From: Chloroflexota bacterium
GTDB taxonomy: Bacteria > Chloroflexota > UBA6077 > SHYK01
Assembly (NCBI GenBank): GCA_016844585.1
Contig: JAERMM010000002.1
Coordinates: 1-40,089 of the forward strand
Length of the DNA stretch: 40,089 nucleotides
Reading direction: 5' to 3'
In this document: positions 1-9,682 of the stretch, in pieces
How positions within the stretch are numbered: the stretch's first letter is position 1
Layout: each line of letters begins with the position of its first letter
Position numbers and translations under genes: made by a program
The notes under the pieces: generated by a model
What the model saw: only the letters and a program-made list of their open reading frames with translations
Databases searched by the model: none
What the model was told of the DNA's origin: nothing

Positions 1-33
1 GGATTCCTGAGAAGGCGGTCACGGTCGGCTGGC

Positions 34-39
34 TATAAT
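34..39 (+). promoter_or_regulatory. possible -10 box (TATAAT) upstream of larB
   Basis: Exact TATAAT at 34-39, about 30 nt before the larB start; no convincing -35 box. Confidence 0.25.
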
Positions 40-68
40 TCTCCACAGTATCTGCCTCGGAGGAGCCG

Positions 69-848
69 TTGCGTGACCCGCTTCAGGAGCTGCGCGGGGC
101 CCTTGACGCGGCGGCCGACAACGCTCAGCCGCCTCACCTCGTTCATCTCGATCTCAACCGCGAGTCCCGCACGGGTGTACCTGAAATTGTCTTCACGCGG
201 GGTAAAGACGTTGCTAGCCTCCTCGCCATTGCACAGGCCATGCTGGACGAGCGTGGACGCGTCATTCTGAGCACCGCGGGACCGGCGAAGACTCGGGCTG
301 TCCGCGAGGCGTTTCCTGAGTATCGTATCGATGAGTTCCCTCGGGCTCGGATGGTGGTTGTGAAGCGTCCCGACTACGCCGCGGCGCGTACAGGTGGCCG
401 CGTCGGCATCGTTACCGCCGGCACGGCCGATGCTCCAGCGGCGGAGGAGGCAGCGGTCATTGCAGAAGAGATGGGCTGCGACACGCAAGTGGTTTACGAC
501 GTGGGCGTTGCCGGACTGCACAGGCTGATCGCGCCACTGACCCGGTTCGTTTCTGAGGATGTCGACGCCATCGTCGTGGCCGCCGGGATGGATGGAGCCT
601 TGCCGTCGGTGGTTTCGGGTTTGGTGGACATTCCGATCGTTGGTCTTCCAACGTCAACCGGTTACGGTGTCGGCGGCCGAGGCCTGGCAGCTTTGCTGTC
701 CATGCTCCAGACTTGCGCGCCAGGCCTGACGGTCGTCAATGTAGACAACGGCGTGGGCGCGGGCGCGGCGGCGGCGCGCATCGCCAACCGCATGGCTGCC
801 GCCCGCGCCGCGGTGGGTGCCCAGCGACATCAATCTGGCTCAGCGTGA
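69..848 (+). CDS. larB: nickel pincer cofactor biosynthesis protein LarB (AIR-carboxylase-like)
   Basis: Motifs GRVGIVTAGTADAPAAEEAAV, VGVAGLHRL, VVAAGMDGALPSVVSGLVD, TVVNVDNGVGAG; TTG start with AGGAG upstream; next to larC. Confidence 0.92.
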   Translation: MRDPLQELRGALDAAADNAQPPHLVHLDLNRESRTGVPEIVFTRGKDVASLLAIAQAMLDERGRVILSTAGPAKTRAVREAFPEYRIDEFPRARMVVVKRPDYAAARTGGRVGIVTAGTADAPAAEEAAVIAEEMGCDTQVVYDVGVAGLHRLIAPLTRFVSEDVDAIVVAAGMDGALPSVVSGLVDIPIVGLPTSTGYGVGGRGLAALLSMLQTCAPGLTVVNVDNGVGAGAAAARIANRMAAARAAVGAQRHQSGSA

Positions 849-2245
849 GCAGGGCCCTCTCGGTTCCCCGCCTCGTGCCGTGGGATCTACCGCCGCCAGA
901 TGCGCTCCAGCGTGATCCGGGGTTTGCCGACGCCCTCAAAGGGATCTACGCCTACTCTGATCGCCCCCGGTCGGGGCAGGAGAAGCAGCTTTCACGGGTT
1001 CGCAAGCTAGATCGCGTAAGAGCGCTTCTGGAATTGATGGGGTCTCCCCAGGCGCATTTCGCGACCATTCTGGTGGCGGGAACGAAGGGAAAGGGCTCAA
1101 TAGCGGCCCAGCTTGCTTCGATTCTGCAGGCGGCTGGACATCGCGTCGGCCGTTACACACAGCCACACCTGTATAGCTACTGCGAACGCACCTGGGCCAT
1201 CGGTCGATATATCAAACAGGATGAGCTTGTTGCGATCCTACGGGATGTGCAACCCGCATTGCATGCAATCGAGATGCGGGCTCCTGAACTTGGCCTGCTG
1301 AGCACCTTTGACGTCGGCACGGCACTGTCGCTGGAGCACTTTGTGCGCTGCGGTGTCGAGATCGCCGTCGTAGAGGTCGGCGTCGGAGGGGCAGGCGACT
1401 CAACCAACGTTCTCGATCCGATCCTTGGGCTCATCGGGCCGGTGGACATTGACCACGTGGAGACCCTGGGGGCCGATCTGGGGGCCATCGCCCGGGAGAA
1501 GGCAGGAATCTCGCGGGCAGGCGTGGACCTTCTGGTAGCTCCGCAGCAAGAAGAAGCCACAGCGGGCATACGGGCGGTCGCGGGCGTGGTAGGCGCACGC
1601 CTTTACGAGCTGGCCCCTGAGAGCCTGCGCATCGACCATGACGGGTGTGCAGGCGAGTTCGAGATCGACGGACCAGGTGGCCGGATCGGTGCGTTGTCCA
1701 CGCCGCTCGCGGGTCGGTTTCAGCGGCAGAACGCTGCAATGGCCGTTTCGGCAGCCCAAATGTTGGTTCGACAGGGGTGGACGGTTTCCGATGAAGCAAT
1801 CCGAGCGGGATTGGCCGGGGTCCGGTGGCCAGGGCGATTCCAGACTGCCGTCTCGGATCCGCTAACCGTGGTAGATGGCGCTCACAACCCAGCCGCGGCC
1901 CGCGCCCTGGCGGCCGCGATCCGCGAGTGCCTTGGAAGCCGCCCAGTCACTCTCGTTCTTGGAATGTCCGTGGAAAAGAACGCTGCGTCGACGATCGCTG
2001 AGCTTGGCCCGTATGTGGAGCGCGTGATCGCGACGCGCGCACGTCATCCGCGATCGCGGAGCGCCGATGAGCTTGCGCAACTGGCTCGGTCGGCCGGTGT
2101 CGAGGCCAGCGTGGCGACAACTCCGGGCGAAGCGGTACGGTCTGCCTGGGCGGTGCAGCAGCCGAACGGAGCCACGGTCGTTGCGGGTTCCCTTTTCCTG
2201 GTTGGCGACGTTCTCGAATGGCTGAGTAATGAGGCCCGGGGGTGA
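845..2245 (+). CDS. folC: FolC-like Mur ligase (folylpolyglutamate/dihydrofolate synthase family)
   Basis: VAGTKGKGS P-loop, YTQPHL, VVDGAHNPAAARAL motif. Start refined to GTG 845, overlapping the larB stop, in frame with ORF 713..2245. Confidence 0.8.
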   Translation: MSRALSVPRLVPWDLPPPDALQRDPGFADALKGIYAYSDRPRSGQEKQLSRVRKLDRVRALLELMGSPQAHFATILVAGTKGKGSIAAQLASILQAAGHRVGRYTQPHLYSYCERTWAIGRYIKQDELVAILRDVQPALHAIEMRAPELGLLSTFDVGTALSLEHFVRCGVEIAVVEVGVGGAGDSTNVLDPILGLIGPVDIDHVETLGADLGAIAREKAGISRAGVDLLVAPQQEEATAGIRAVAGVVGARLYELAPESLRIDHDGCAGEFEIDGPGGRIGALSTPLAGRFQRQNAAMAVSAAQMLVRQGWTVSDEAIRAGLAGVRWPGRFQTAVSDPLTVVDGAHNPAAARALAAAIRECLGSRPVTLVLGMSVEKNAASTIAELGPYVERVIATRARHPRSRSADELAQLARSAGVEASVATTPGEAVRSAWAVQQPNGATVVAGSLFLVGDVLEWLSNEARG

Positions 2246-2251
2246 GGTGCG

Positions 2252-3430
2252 ATGGCCGCGGGCCGAATAGCGTTTTTCGATTGTTATAGCGGCGCTAGCG
2301 GGGACATGATCCTCGGATCGTTGGTCGATGCCGGCCTGGATCTCAGTCACCTGCGCGACGCGCTCGCTGCCCTCCCTGTCGCCGGCTTCGAGCTGTCGGC
2401 CGAGCCGATGACGCGGCACGGCCTCGTCGGAACGCACCTGCGGGTGATGCTGGCGCAGAAGGAGACACACCCGAGGTATCTTGCCGAGATCGAACACATC
2501 ATCGAGTCCAGCGCTCTCTCCGAGCGTGTGAAGGGCGCTTCACTCGGTGTGTTTCGCCGCCTTGGTGAGGTGGAGGCGCACGTTCACGGCATCCCCGTTG
2601 AAGAGGTCCACTTCCACGAGGTTGGGGCAGTCGATGCCATCGTCGACATCGTCGGCGCGGCCATCGGCATGGAAGCGCTGGACCTTGACGGGGTTTATGC
2701 ATCGGCACTGCCAATGGGCCGCGGTAGCGTCGAGACCGCGCACGGCCGACTGCCGCTTCCTGCCCCAGCGACGCTTGAACTCCTGGCAGGGTCAGGCGCT
2801 GTCACATACGGGGTGGACCTTGAAGCTGAGCTGGTAACGCCAACCGGTGCCGCGATTCTGGTCACCCTCGCCGAGTTCCGACAGCCTCAGATGACTATCG
2901 ATCGCATCGGCCTGGGGTTTGGAACGCGTGAGCTGCCGTGGGCAAACGCTCTGCGGGTGTGGCTCGGTACCGCAGCAGAAGCAGGTCTCGAGGTCGGCGA
3001 GGTGACGGTCATCGAGACCAATCTGGATGACTGCACTCCCGAGCAGGCGGGGTTTGCGATGGAACGCCTGCTGGCGGCGGGCGCTCTCGACGTCTTCTTC
3101 ACGCCGATTCAGATGAAGAAGAACCGGCCGTCGGTGCTTCTGACCGTGATGTGCCTACCCGTCATGGCGGATTCGCTGGCGCGCATTGTGCTTCGTGAGA
3201 CGACGTCGCTCGGCGTCCGCTACAGCAACAGGCGTCGCTTGATGTGCCCGCGGCTCGATGGTGAGATTGAAACCGCGTTTGGGACGCTCAGGGTGAAGAT
3301 CAAGATCATCGATGGCCAGGAGATCGTCTGCCCGGAGTACGAGGAATGCGCGCGCGTGGCCCGAGAGCGTAGCCTGCCGCTTGGCGACGTGTACGCCGCG
3401 GTGGTGGCGGCGGGGCAGCTGAAACGATGA
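2252..3430 (+). CDS. larC: nickel pincer cofactor biosynthesis protein LarC
   Basis: FFDCYSGASGDMILG N-terminus, HFHEVGAVDAIVDIVG, ETNLDDCTPEQ, QMKKNRPSVLLTV; one uninterrupted ORF. Confidence 0.94.
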   Translation: MAAGRIAFFDCYSGASGDMILGSLVDAGLDLSHLRDALAALPVAGFELSAEPMTRHGLVGTHLRVMLAQKETHPRYLAEIEHIIESSALSERVKGASLGVFRRLGEVEAHVHGIPVEEVHFHEVGAVDAIVDIVGAAIGMEALDLDGVYASALPMGRGSVETAHGRLPLPAPATLELLAGSGAVTYGVDLEAELVTPTGAAILVTLAEFRQPQMTIDRIGLGFGTRELPWANALRVWLGTAAEAGLEVGEVTVIETNLDDCTPEQAGFAMERLLAAGALDVFFTPIQMKKNRPSVLLTVMCLPVMADSLARIVLRETTSLGVRYSNRRRLMCPRLDGEIETAFGTLRVKIKIIDGQEIVCPEYEECARVARERSLPLGDVYAAVVAAGQLKR

Positions 3431-4355
3431 GCAAGGCTGAAATGCCTGATGTGACCGTATCCATAATCGTTCCGAACTGGAATGGGGCAGCCCTGATCCG
3501 CGACTGTCTCGAATCAGTTCGCCAGCAGAGCTATCCGCGAGTCGAGTGCCTCGTGGTAGATGATGGCTCGACCGACAGCTCAGTTGAGATCGTTCGCCGT
3601 GAGTTTCCGACCTTCCAGGTAATTCGGCTCCCTCGAAACGGCGGCTTTGCGCGCGCGGCGAATACGGGAATGCGAGCCAGCCAGGGGGAGATGCTCGCAC
3701 TGTTGAACAACGATGCAGTAGCCGATCATGGTTGGATCGCCGAACTGGTATCGGCGCTGGCTCGGCATCCGTCGGCCGGTTCGGCTGCTTCGAAGGTTCT
3801 ACTCCTCGATCAGCCCGACAGGCTGAATTCCGCGGGCGATGTATTTACGCGGGCTGGTACCCCGAATAACCGTGGGGCCTGGGAGGTGGATCGCGGGCAA
3901 TATGACGCCGAAGTCGAGGCCGCCGCAGCATGCTCGACGAGATTGGATTCTTCGACGAGCGGTTCTACATGTATTGCGAGGATGTGGACCTCTCCTTTCG
4001 CGCACAGAGAGCGGGGTACCGGTGCGTGTACGCTCCGCGCGCTGTGGTTCGACACCGACTGAGCGCCACGGGCGGTGGGGTGCTGGCAAGCTACCAGTGC
4101 GGTCGGAACTTCATCTGGCTTCTCGCGCTTGACGTTCCCGGGATGGCCTGGAGGCGATACGGCGCCCGCTTCGTCCGGATGCAGGCGCGTCTGGCGATAG
4201 ATGCCCTGTGTCATTTCCGAGAGTCGTCCGCGCGCGCCAGGCTGCGCGGCCAGATCGGTGGTTTGTTGACCGCTCCCAGACTTCTTGCGGAGCGTCGTCG
4301 CAGCGTCGCGAACCAGCGGGTTAGCGACGCTTACGTGTTGGGGCTTCTGACGTGA
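3427..4355 (+). pseudogene. GT2 family glycosyltransferase, apparently frameshifted by an internal deletion near 3920
   Basis: ORF 3427..4062 starts VSIIVPNWNGAALIRDCLESVRQQ...DDGST...NNDA; the family's C-terminal part (MLDEIGFFDERFYMYCEDVDLSFRAQRAGY) is in another frame in ORF 3930..4355. Confidence 0.65.
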
Positions 4356-5098
4356 GCGCCGCATCGAGGACATGCGATGATTCACCTGACGTCTCGATCA
4401 TCATTCCGGCGCACAACGAAGAGAAGCGCCTTCCGACGGCCATTGACGGGCTGACCCGGTACCTTGACTTGCTTCCGATCAGTGCGGAGGTGGTGATTGT
4501 CGAGAACGGTAGCACCGATGACACGGCGCGCATCGGGGACGAGGCTGCCGTCCAGGATGCGCGCTTCCAATGTCTTCACATCGGTGACCCCGGTAAGGGC
4601 CGAGCAGTGCGCCTCGGGATGCTCACAGCTCGAGGCCAGGCCGTGCTGTTTTGCGATGCTGACTTCTCGATGCCCATTCCCGACATCGATCTCTTGCGCT
4701 CAGCGCTCGACTTGGGCCAGGACATCGTGATCGCGTCACGCGAGGTCGCCGGAGCCGTCCGCGAAGGTGAGCCTACACGGCGTCACGTTATGGGGCGGGT
4801 CTTCAACTGGCTCGTTCGAACGATTGCGGTCCGCGGAATCGAAGATACTCAGTGTGGGTTCAAGGCATTCCGACGAGAGGTCGCGAAGGACCTGTTTTCT
4901 CGGCAGCGGACGAACGGCTGGGCGTTCGACGTTGAGATCCTCTTCCTTGCTCGACGGCGGGGGTACCGTATCGCGGAAGTTGGCGTGACGTGGCGGTATG
5001 ATCCGTCGAGTCGCGTTCGTCCGGTCCGTGATACAATCGGCATGCTACGGGAGTTGTTCATGATCCGCGTCAACGACATGCGAGGGCTCTATCGGTAG
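4352..5098 (+). CDS. GT2 glycosyltransferase, dolichyl/polyprenyl-phosphate glycosyltransferase (ALG5/DPM-like)
   Basis: VSIIIPAHNEEKRLP, VENGSTDDT, DADFSMPI, IEDTQCGFKAFRR, WAFDVEILFLARRRGY. Confidence 0.85.
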   Translation: MSAASRTCDDSPDVSIIIPAHNEEKRLPTAIDGLTRYLDLLPISAEVVIVENGSTDDTARIGDEAAVQDARFQCLHIGDPGKGRAVRLGMLTARGQAVLFCDADFSMPIPDIDLLRSALDLGQDIVIASREVAGAVREGEPTRRHVMGRVFNWLVRTIAVRGIEDTQCGFKAFRREVAKDLFSRQRTNGWAFDVEILFLARRRGYRIAEVGVTWRYDPSSRVRPVRDTIGMLRELFMIRVNDMRGLYR

Positions 5099-5127
5099 GT
5101 CGTCCGTCAGCCGTGCCACTGCATGTT

Positions 5128-5153
5128 GGGGGGCTCAGCCCCCCGATTTTTTT
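5128..5153 (+). terminator. Rho-independent terminator
   Basis: GGGGGGC-TCA-GCCCCCC stem followed by GATTTTTTT, 30 nt after the GT2 stop. Confidence 0.85.
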
Positions 5154-5207
5154 GCTTGCTAACCTGTGATTCATTCCAATTCTGATGCGACTCATGGGAG
5201 AGACGTG

Positions 5208-6860
5208 ATGGCCGAAAAGGTGCTCGTCTGCGTTGCCTGGCCCTACGCCAACGGCTCGCTGCACGTTGGCCAAATAGCCGGAGCCTACTTGCCGGGCGAC
5301 ATATTCGCGAGATTCCAGAGACTGATCGGCAACGACGTGCTCATGGTCTCCGGCTCGGACGAGCACGGGACGCCGATCACCGTGCGCGCCGAGCAAGAGG
5401 GGCGTCCTCCAAAGGAGATCACCGACCATTTCCACGAGGAGTTCTTGGAGTCGTGGCGGCAACTCGGAATCAGCTTCGACCTCTTCACGCGGACGGGAAC
5501 GGACAACCACCGCGAGGTTGTGCACCAGCTATTCTTGAAGATGTACGCCGAGGGCTATTTGACGGTCAGCACCATGGAGGCGCCCTATTGCGCGTTCGAT
5601 GCTCGCTTTCTGCCGGATCGCTATGTCGAGGGCGTCTGCCCTCATTGCGGCTTCGACGGGGCTCGGGGCGACCAGTGTGATAACTGCGGCCGCCCGCTCA
5701 ACGCGATCGAGCTGGTCAAACCGCGCTGCCGTTTTTGCGGGCGACCCCCAGAGATACGCGAGACGCGGCATTTCTTCCTGCAGCTCCCGAAGTTCGAAGC
5801 TGCACTGAAGGAGTGGGTTGCCAGGCAGTTGCACTGGCGTCCCACGGTGCTCAATGCCACGAGAAGCTTCCTTGATCAGGGGTTGCTTCCTCGTCCGATC
5901 ACGCGAGATATCGATTGGGGTGTGACCATCCCGGTCGATGGGTTTGAGGACAAGCGGATCTACGTTTGGTTCGAGGCCTGCACCGGTTACCTCTCGGCCA
6001 GCATCGAGTGGGCAAAGCTGCAGGGTCAACCGGATCTCTGGAAGGACTGGTGGACCGGCGAGAATCACACGTACTACTTCATCGGCAAGGACAACACGTT
6101 CTTTCATACCATCATCTGGCCCGCGATGCTGATGGGGCACGAAGACGTCAACCTACCGTTCGACGTACCCGCGAATGAGTACCTGACCCTTGAGAACGCG
6201 AAGGTATCGACGAGCCGAAACTGGGCTATCTGGGTCCCTGAGTTCCTGAAGCGGTACGACCCGGACCCGCTTCGCTACATGCTCGCGGCGAACATGCCTG
6301 AAACGCGAGATGCCGACTTTACCTGGGAAGAATTCATTCGGCGAAACAACGAAGAGCTGGTGGCTACGTGGGGGAACCTCGTGCACCGCACGCTGACCTT
6401 CGCCGTGCGGAACTTCGATGGCAAGGTGCCTACAGCTGCGACGGATGTCTCTGAGCTCGTCGAGGAGCGGGCAGGGCAGACGTTAGCGACCGTGCGCGAA
6501 CTGTTGGGCGGCTGCCACTTCAAAGAGGCGCTTCGTGAGACGATGGCGCTGGCCCAGTATGGAAATCGCTTGCTCGACGAGCGGGCGCCCTGGCGTCAGA
6601 TCCGCGAGGACCGAGAAGCCACGGCAGCAACGATCTACGGTCTGCTGACGCTGATCAATGCGCTGAAGGTCCTGACGTACGCGTTCCTTCCGTTTTCCGC
6701 GCAAAAGCTACATGGACTGCTCGGGTATCAGGATGAGCTCCTGGGCCACGGCTGGGTCGTTGAGCGTCTCGTGGCAGGAACGCCGCTTCCAACACCTTTG
6801 CCGCTCTTCGCCAAGCTTGACCCCGCTGCTGAGAGCCTAGCGCCGACCGCCGCCGAGTAG
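5208..6860 (+). CDS. metG: methionyl-tRNA synthetase
   Basis: VAWPYANGSLHVGQIAGAYLPGDIFARFQRL, GSDEHGTPI, zinc-knuckle cysteines, KVSTSRNWAIW (KMSKS region). ATG 5208 preceded by GGGAG; ORF track start 5166 lies upstream. Confidence 0.95.
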   Translation: MAEKVLVCVAWPYANGSLHVGQIAGAYLPGDIFARFQRLIGNDVLMVSGSDEHGTPITVRAEQEGRPPKEITDHFHEEFLESWRQLGISFDLFTRTGTDNHREVVHQLFLKMYAEGYLTVSTMEAPYCAFDARFLPDRYVEGVCPHCGFDGARGDQCDNCGRPLNAIELVKPRCRFCGRPPEIRETRHFFLQLPKFEAALKEWVARQLHWRPTVLNATRSFLDQGLLPRPITRDIDWGVTIPVDGFEDKRIYVWFEACTGYLSASIEWAKLQGQPDLWKDWWTGENHTYYFIGKDNTFFHTIIWPAMLMGHEDVNLPFDVPANEYLTLENAKVSTSRNWAIWVPEFLKRYDPDPLRYMLAANMPETRDADFTWEEFIRRNNEELVATWGNLVHRTLTFAVRNFDGKVPTAATDVSELVEERAGQTLATVRELLGGCHFKEALRETMALAQYGNRLLDERAPWRQIREDREATAATIYGLLTLINALKVLTYAFLPFSAQKLHGLLGYQDELLGHGWVVERLVAGTPLPTPLPLFAKLDPAAESLAPTAAE

Positions 6861-6981
6861 ACACTTCCCAGCCGGTTACCGGAGGCGTCCTTCGTGGCAT
6901 CAGTTGGCGCTCCCTGTGCGCTAATTTTCGGGTTAAGCACGGCCGATTGACTCACTACGGTTCGGGCGCATTGGGTTGGAT

Positions 6982-8337
6982 TCAGGGTCCAACCGTCGCA
7001 GAAACCACCCATCCTTCCTGGCCATCCAGGGCTCGCACGCGGACCCAGCGGAAACCGTCGCTTCCGGTTACTGCGTCACTCAAGAGGTCGACCTGCACGC
7101 CGTTGTTCAGACTGCGGAGCAAAGTCGAATTAGAGGTCGGTTGCGATCGCATGCGGGCGCCTATCTGGCCGGCGACCGAATAATTCACGGTTACTCGTGC
7201 CAGCACCGCGGCGGCACTAGGCTCCGGAGCCTCTTCCTCCTCTGGTTCCGCATTCGCTGTCGGACCGGCCGTCGGCGGTACCGCTGGCACCACCGTTGGC
7301 GGGACGGCGGTAGGCGGAATCCGCGTAGATGTTGCGGGTACGGCCGTGGCGGGCCTGGATGTGGGTTGGGCGGTGATGACCACCAGGGGAGCTGGAGTTG
7401 AGCCGAGTCCGCCAAGCATCCCGCCGACCGCTGCGCCCGCGACCAGCAGGAGGATCACAGCTGCTGCCGCAAGGGCGACGAGCAGGTTGCGTCCACGCGA
7501 TGCTGGCGGAGCAGCCACCAGGAGCCCGGCATCTTGGGCGCCAGAGGCTGTCTCGGTAAGTGCAGTTGCGTCTTCCCCCACGAGCTCAGCAGCGACCGGC
7601 GCTTCTGCCGCAAAAGCCACCGCTTCGGGTACGGGCAGCTCATCCTCAACAGCGGCGACTTCTTCCGCCTCTAGCGGGATCATTGCCTCGTCGGCCGGTG
7701 GGGTCGCGGCGGCAGGCTCGTCAAGGATCTCTACAGTCGGCAGGGCGTCGTCATCAATGCTAATCGTTTCGATTGCTTGTTCGTCGGCTGGCGGCTCGAC
7801 TTCCTCGGCCGCTTCCACATCCGGTTCGGCCTCAACTGCGGCAGGTTCGGCATCCGCTTCGGCGGCAGCAAAAGCAGTTCCTTCTTCAGGCTCGAGCCGG
7901 ATGGTTTCGTCAAATTCTTTGCTGCTGTCATCGGACGACCCTGGCTCAATGATGGCGCGCTCGCTGGCTAGTGGTTCGGCCGCTCTCGCCTCCGGCTCCT
8001 CCCGCTCGGCGGGCTCCTGAGGCTGGCCAGCATTGGCAACTTCTTCGGCGGTAGGAAGGGCAAATGCGACGGTCGGCCGCTCCGCAATCTCCTCCTGCAG
8101 AGCGGCAATCCGTGCGAGAACCTGATCTAACTCGGTCTGCTTCCCGGTGAGCTCTTGCCGAGCCATTGATTCACGGAGCCGCCGGACGGACCGATACGCA
8201 TCGCTCGAATCGGCGTCCCCGCCCGGTCCCTGGATCGCGGCCTCGAGCTGAGCGACCTCCTGCCCTAAAGCATCGGCGCGTTTCTCCAGGTCTTCGAGTT
8301 CTCGACGGCGCGGACTCCGACCAAACGGAAAGCGCAC
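6982..8337 (-). CDS. membrane protein with coiled-coil N-terminus, acidic low-complexity region, TM segment and C-terminal SH3-like domain
   Basis: RRRELEDLEKRADALGQEVAQLEAA; LLVALAAAAVILLLVAGAAVGGMLGG; C-terminal GARMRSQPTSNSTLLRSLNNGVQVDLL...GFRWVRVRALDGQEGWV. Confidence 0.65.
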   Translation of the reverse strand: MRFPFGRSPRRRELEDLEKRADALGQEVAQLEAAIQGPGGDADSSDAYRSVRRLRESMARQELTGKQTELDQVLARIAALQEEIAERPTVAFALPTAEEVANAGQPQEPAEREEPEARAAEPLASERAIIEPGSSDDSSKEFDETIRLEPEEGTAFAAAEADAEPAAVEAEPDVEAAEEVEPPADEQAIETISIDDDALPTVEILDEPAAATPPADEAMIPLEAEEVAAVEDELPVPEAVAFAAEAPVAAELVGEDATALTETASGAQDAGLLVAAPPASRGRNLLVALAAAAVILLLVAGAAVGGMLGGLGSTPAPLVVITAQPTSRPATAVPATSTRIPPTAVPPTVVPAVPPTAGPTANAEPEEEEAPEPSAAAVLARVTVNYSVAGQIGARMRSQPTSNSTLLRSLNNGVQVDLLSDAVTGSDGFRWVRVRALDGQEGWVVSATVGP

Positions 8338-8500
8338 ACTTCCTCCTTGCTGCGATGCCTGGAGATGCTTGCAGGCACGCCGCGGTAAGCCGAAGACTCC
8401 GTGTATCGCCGCCGAGTACGAACTCTGGCAATAGCCCCGTGGGTATATCAGACTTTGGGCGTTTGCGAAAAGGATGGGGATGCGCGCGGCGGGGTGCTTC

Positions 8501-9682
8501 CTATGATGGTGTTGCGGTCGGGAGGACGATGATGGTGATGTTGCTGTTCGGGGCTACTCCGCTGGAGTTCGGGTTTGGTGTCGCCGTTGCCGTTGGAGTA
8601 GGCGTTGGACTACTCGGCAGTTGCGTTGCGGTTGCAAATGGGCGCCGAGTCGTTGTCTCCGACGATGGGGCCGGTGTGACGCCCGAAGCCGTTGGGCTGC
8701 TCGGGGTGGGGGTTCGTGTCGACTGCGCGCCATCGTTCGAGGGGCTGATAGTCGAGAAACCTGACCGCGGGGCAACTACTTCGGCGGCTGAAGGCGTCGG
8801 TGTCGCGGCGAGGCCAGTCGTTCCGGCGGTCGGTCCGCCAATCGGCAGGAAGCCGCTGTTCGTGGCCGGAGCGCCAACCGGGTTGGAGACGCTGGCCGCG
8901 GGAATGGGCTGGGGCGATGATGCCGCGCCGGGAGCGGACACAACAGGATTCGGCGAACTTGTCGGGACGGCCGTCGACGTTTGAAGCGCCGCCTCCGGTC
9001 GCGGCGTGGGGTTTGGATCTGAAAGGGCAAAGGCCGACGATGACACGCTGCTTGAGGAAAGTGATTCGAGGACCGGAAGCCGAGGAGCGATCTTTGCGGT
9101 AATCTGCTCTTGCACCTGCTCGGGCCGCGTTGTTTGCCCCGCCGCGGCACGGGCAGACTCGATGCGCCTCGCGGCGTCGTCGGCCGTGCGCTGAGCCTCG
9201 GGGATGCGGCCACCCTGGATGAGCGCCTCAGCCTCGTCAAGCCGCCGCTCGGCCTGGGCCACGATGATCTGTGGCTTCTGTTCGGTCGGCGCGACAGCAA
9301 CCTGCACGTCCTCGACGAGTAGTTTTACGGAGTAGAGTGGGCTGTCAGGTAGGGAAGCCGCTGAGGTGGCCACCGCCGTGTAGCCAACGACAATGATGGC
9401 AGCGATCGATGCCGCCATTCGGCCAGCCATGATCGTCAGGTCGCGGCGCGACCAATTTGGAACCAGCCAGAGCCGCGGGCGCTGCGGCTCTTGAGCGAGA
9501 GCGCGGGCAAATCCATGCCGTCGAAGGCGCCTGGGCGCCTCGACTGCGTGCAGGTGGCTGAGCCGACGAGACAGCGCAAACAGCGCGTCGGCCTCTGCCT
9601 GAGCGCTAGTTTGCGGGGTCTTCGCTGGGCTCTCGAACTCTTCGAGAAGCCGCTCGAATGCCCCCTGCACGTCCTTCGACAT
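8501..9682 (-). CDS. DUF5667-type membrane protein, probable sigma-factor partner
   Basis: LPDSPLYSVKLLVEDVQVAVAPTEQKPQIIVAQAERRLDEAEAL; one TM segment; Pro/Thr/Ser-rich tail; directly follows an ECF sigma gene; resembles 35884..37491. Confidence 0.7.
   Translation of the reverse strand: MSKDVQGAFERLLEEFESPAKTPQTSAQAEADALFALSRRLSHLHAVEAPRRLRRHGFARALAQEPQRPRLWLVPNWSRRDLTIMAGRMAASIAAIIVVGYTAVATSAASLPDSPLYSVKLLVEDVQVAVAPTEQKPQIIVAQAERRLDEAEALIQGGRIPEAQRTADDAARRIESARAAAGQTTRPEQVQEQITAKIAPRLPVLESLSSSSVSSSAFALSDPNPTPRPEAALQTSTAVPTSSPNPVVSAPGAASSPQPIPAASVSNPVGAPATNSGFLPIGGPTAGTTGLAATPTPSAAEVVAPRSGFSTISPSNDGAQSTRTPTPSSPTASGVTPAPSSETTTRRPFATATQLPSSPTPTPTATATPNPNSSGVAPNSNITIIVLPTATPS

Noticed and set aside
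33-521. 162-aa minus-strand ORF opposite larB
   Set aside because: Antisense to clear larB; no motif.
6190-6240. KVSTSRNW in place of KMSKS in MetRS as a defect
   Set aside because: KxSTSR forms are known in MetRS of the archaeal-like type; the rest of the enzyme is intact.
7346-8984. Ser/Ala- and Gly/Val-rich plus-strand ORFs (7346..8020, 8166..8984)
   Set aside because: Mirror images of low-complexity regions in the minus-strand SH3 and DUF5667 genes.
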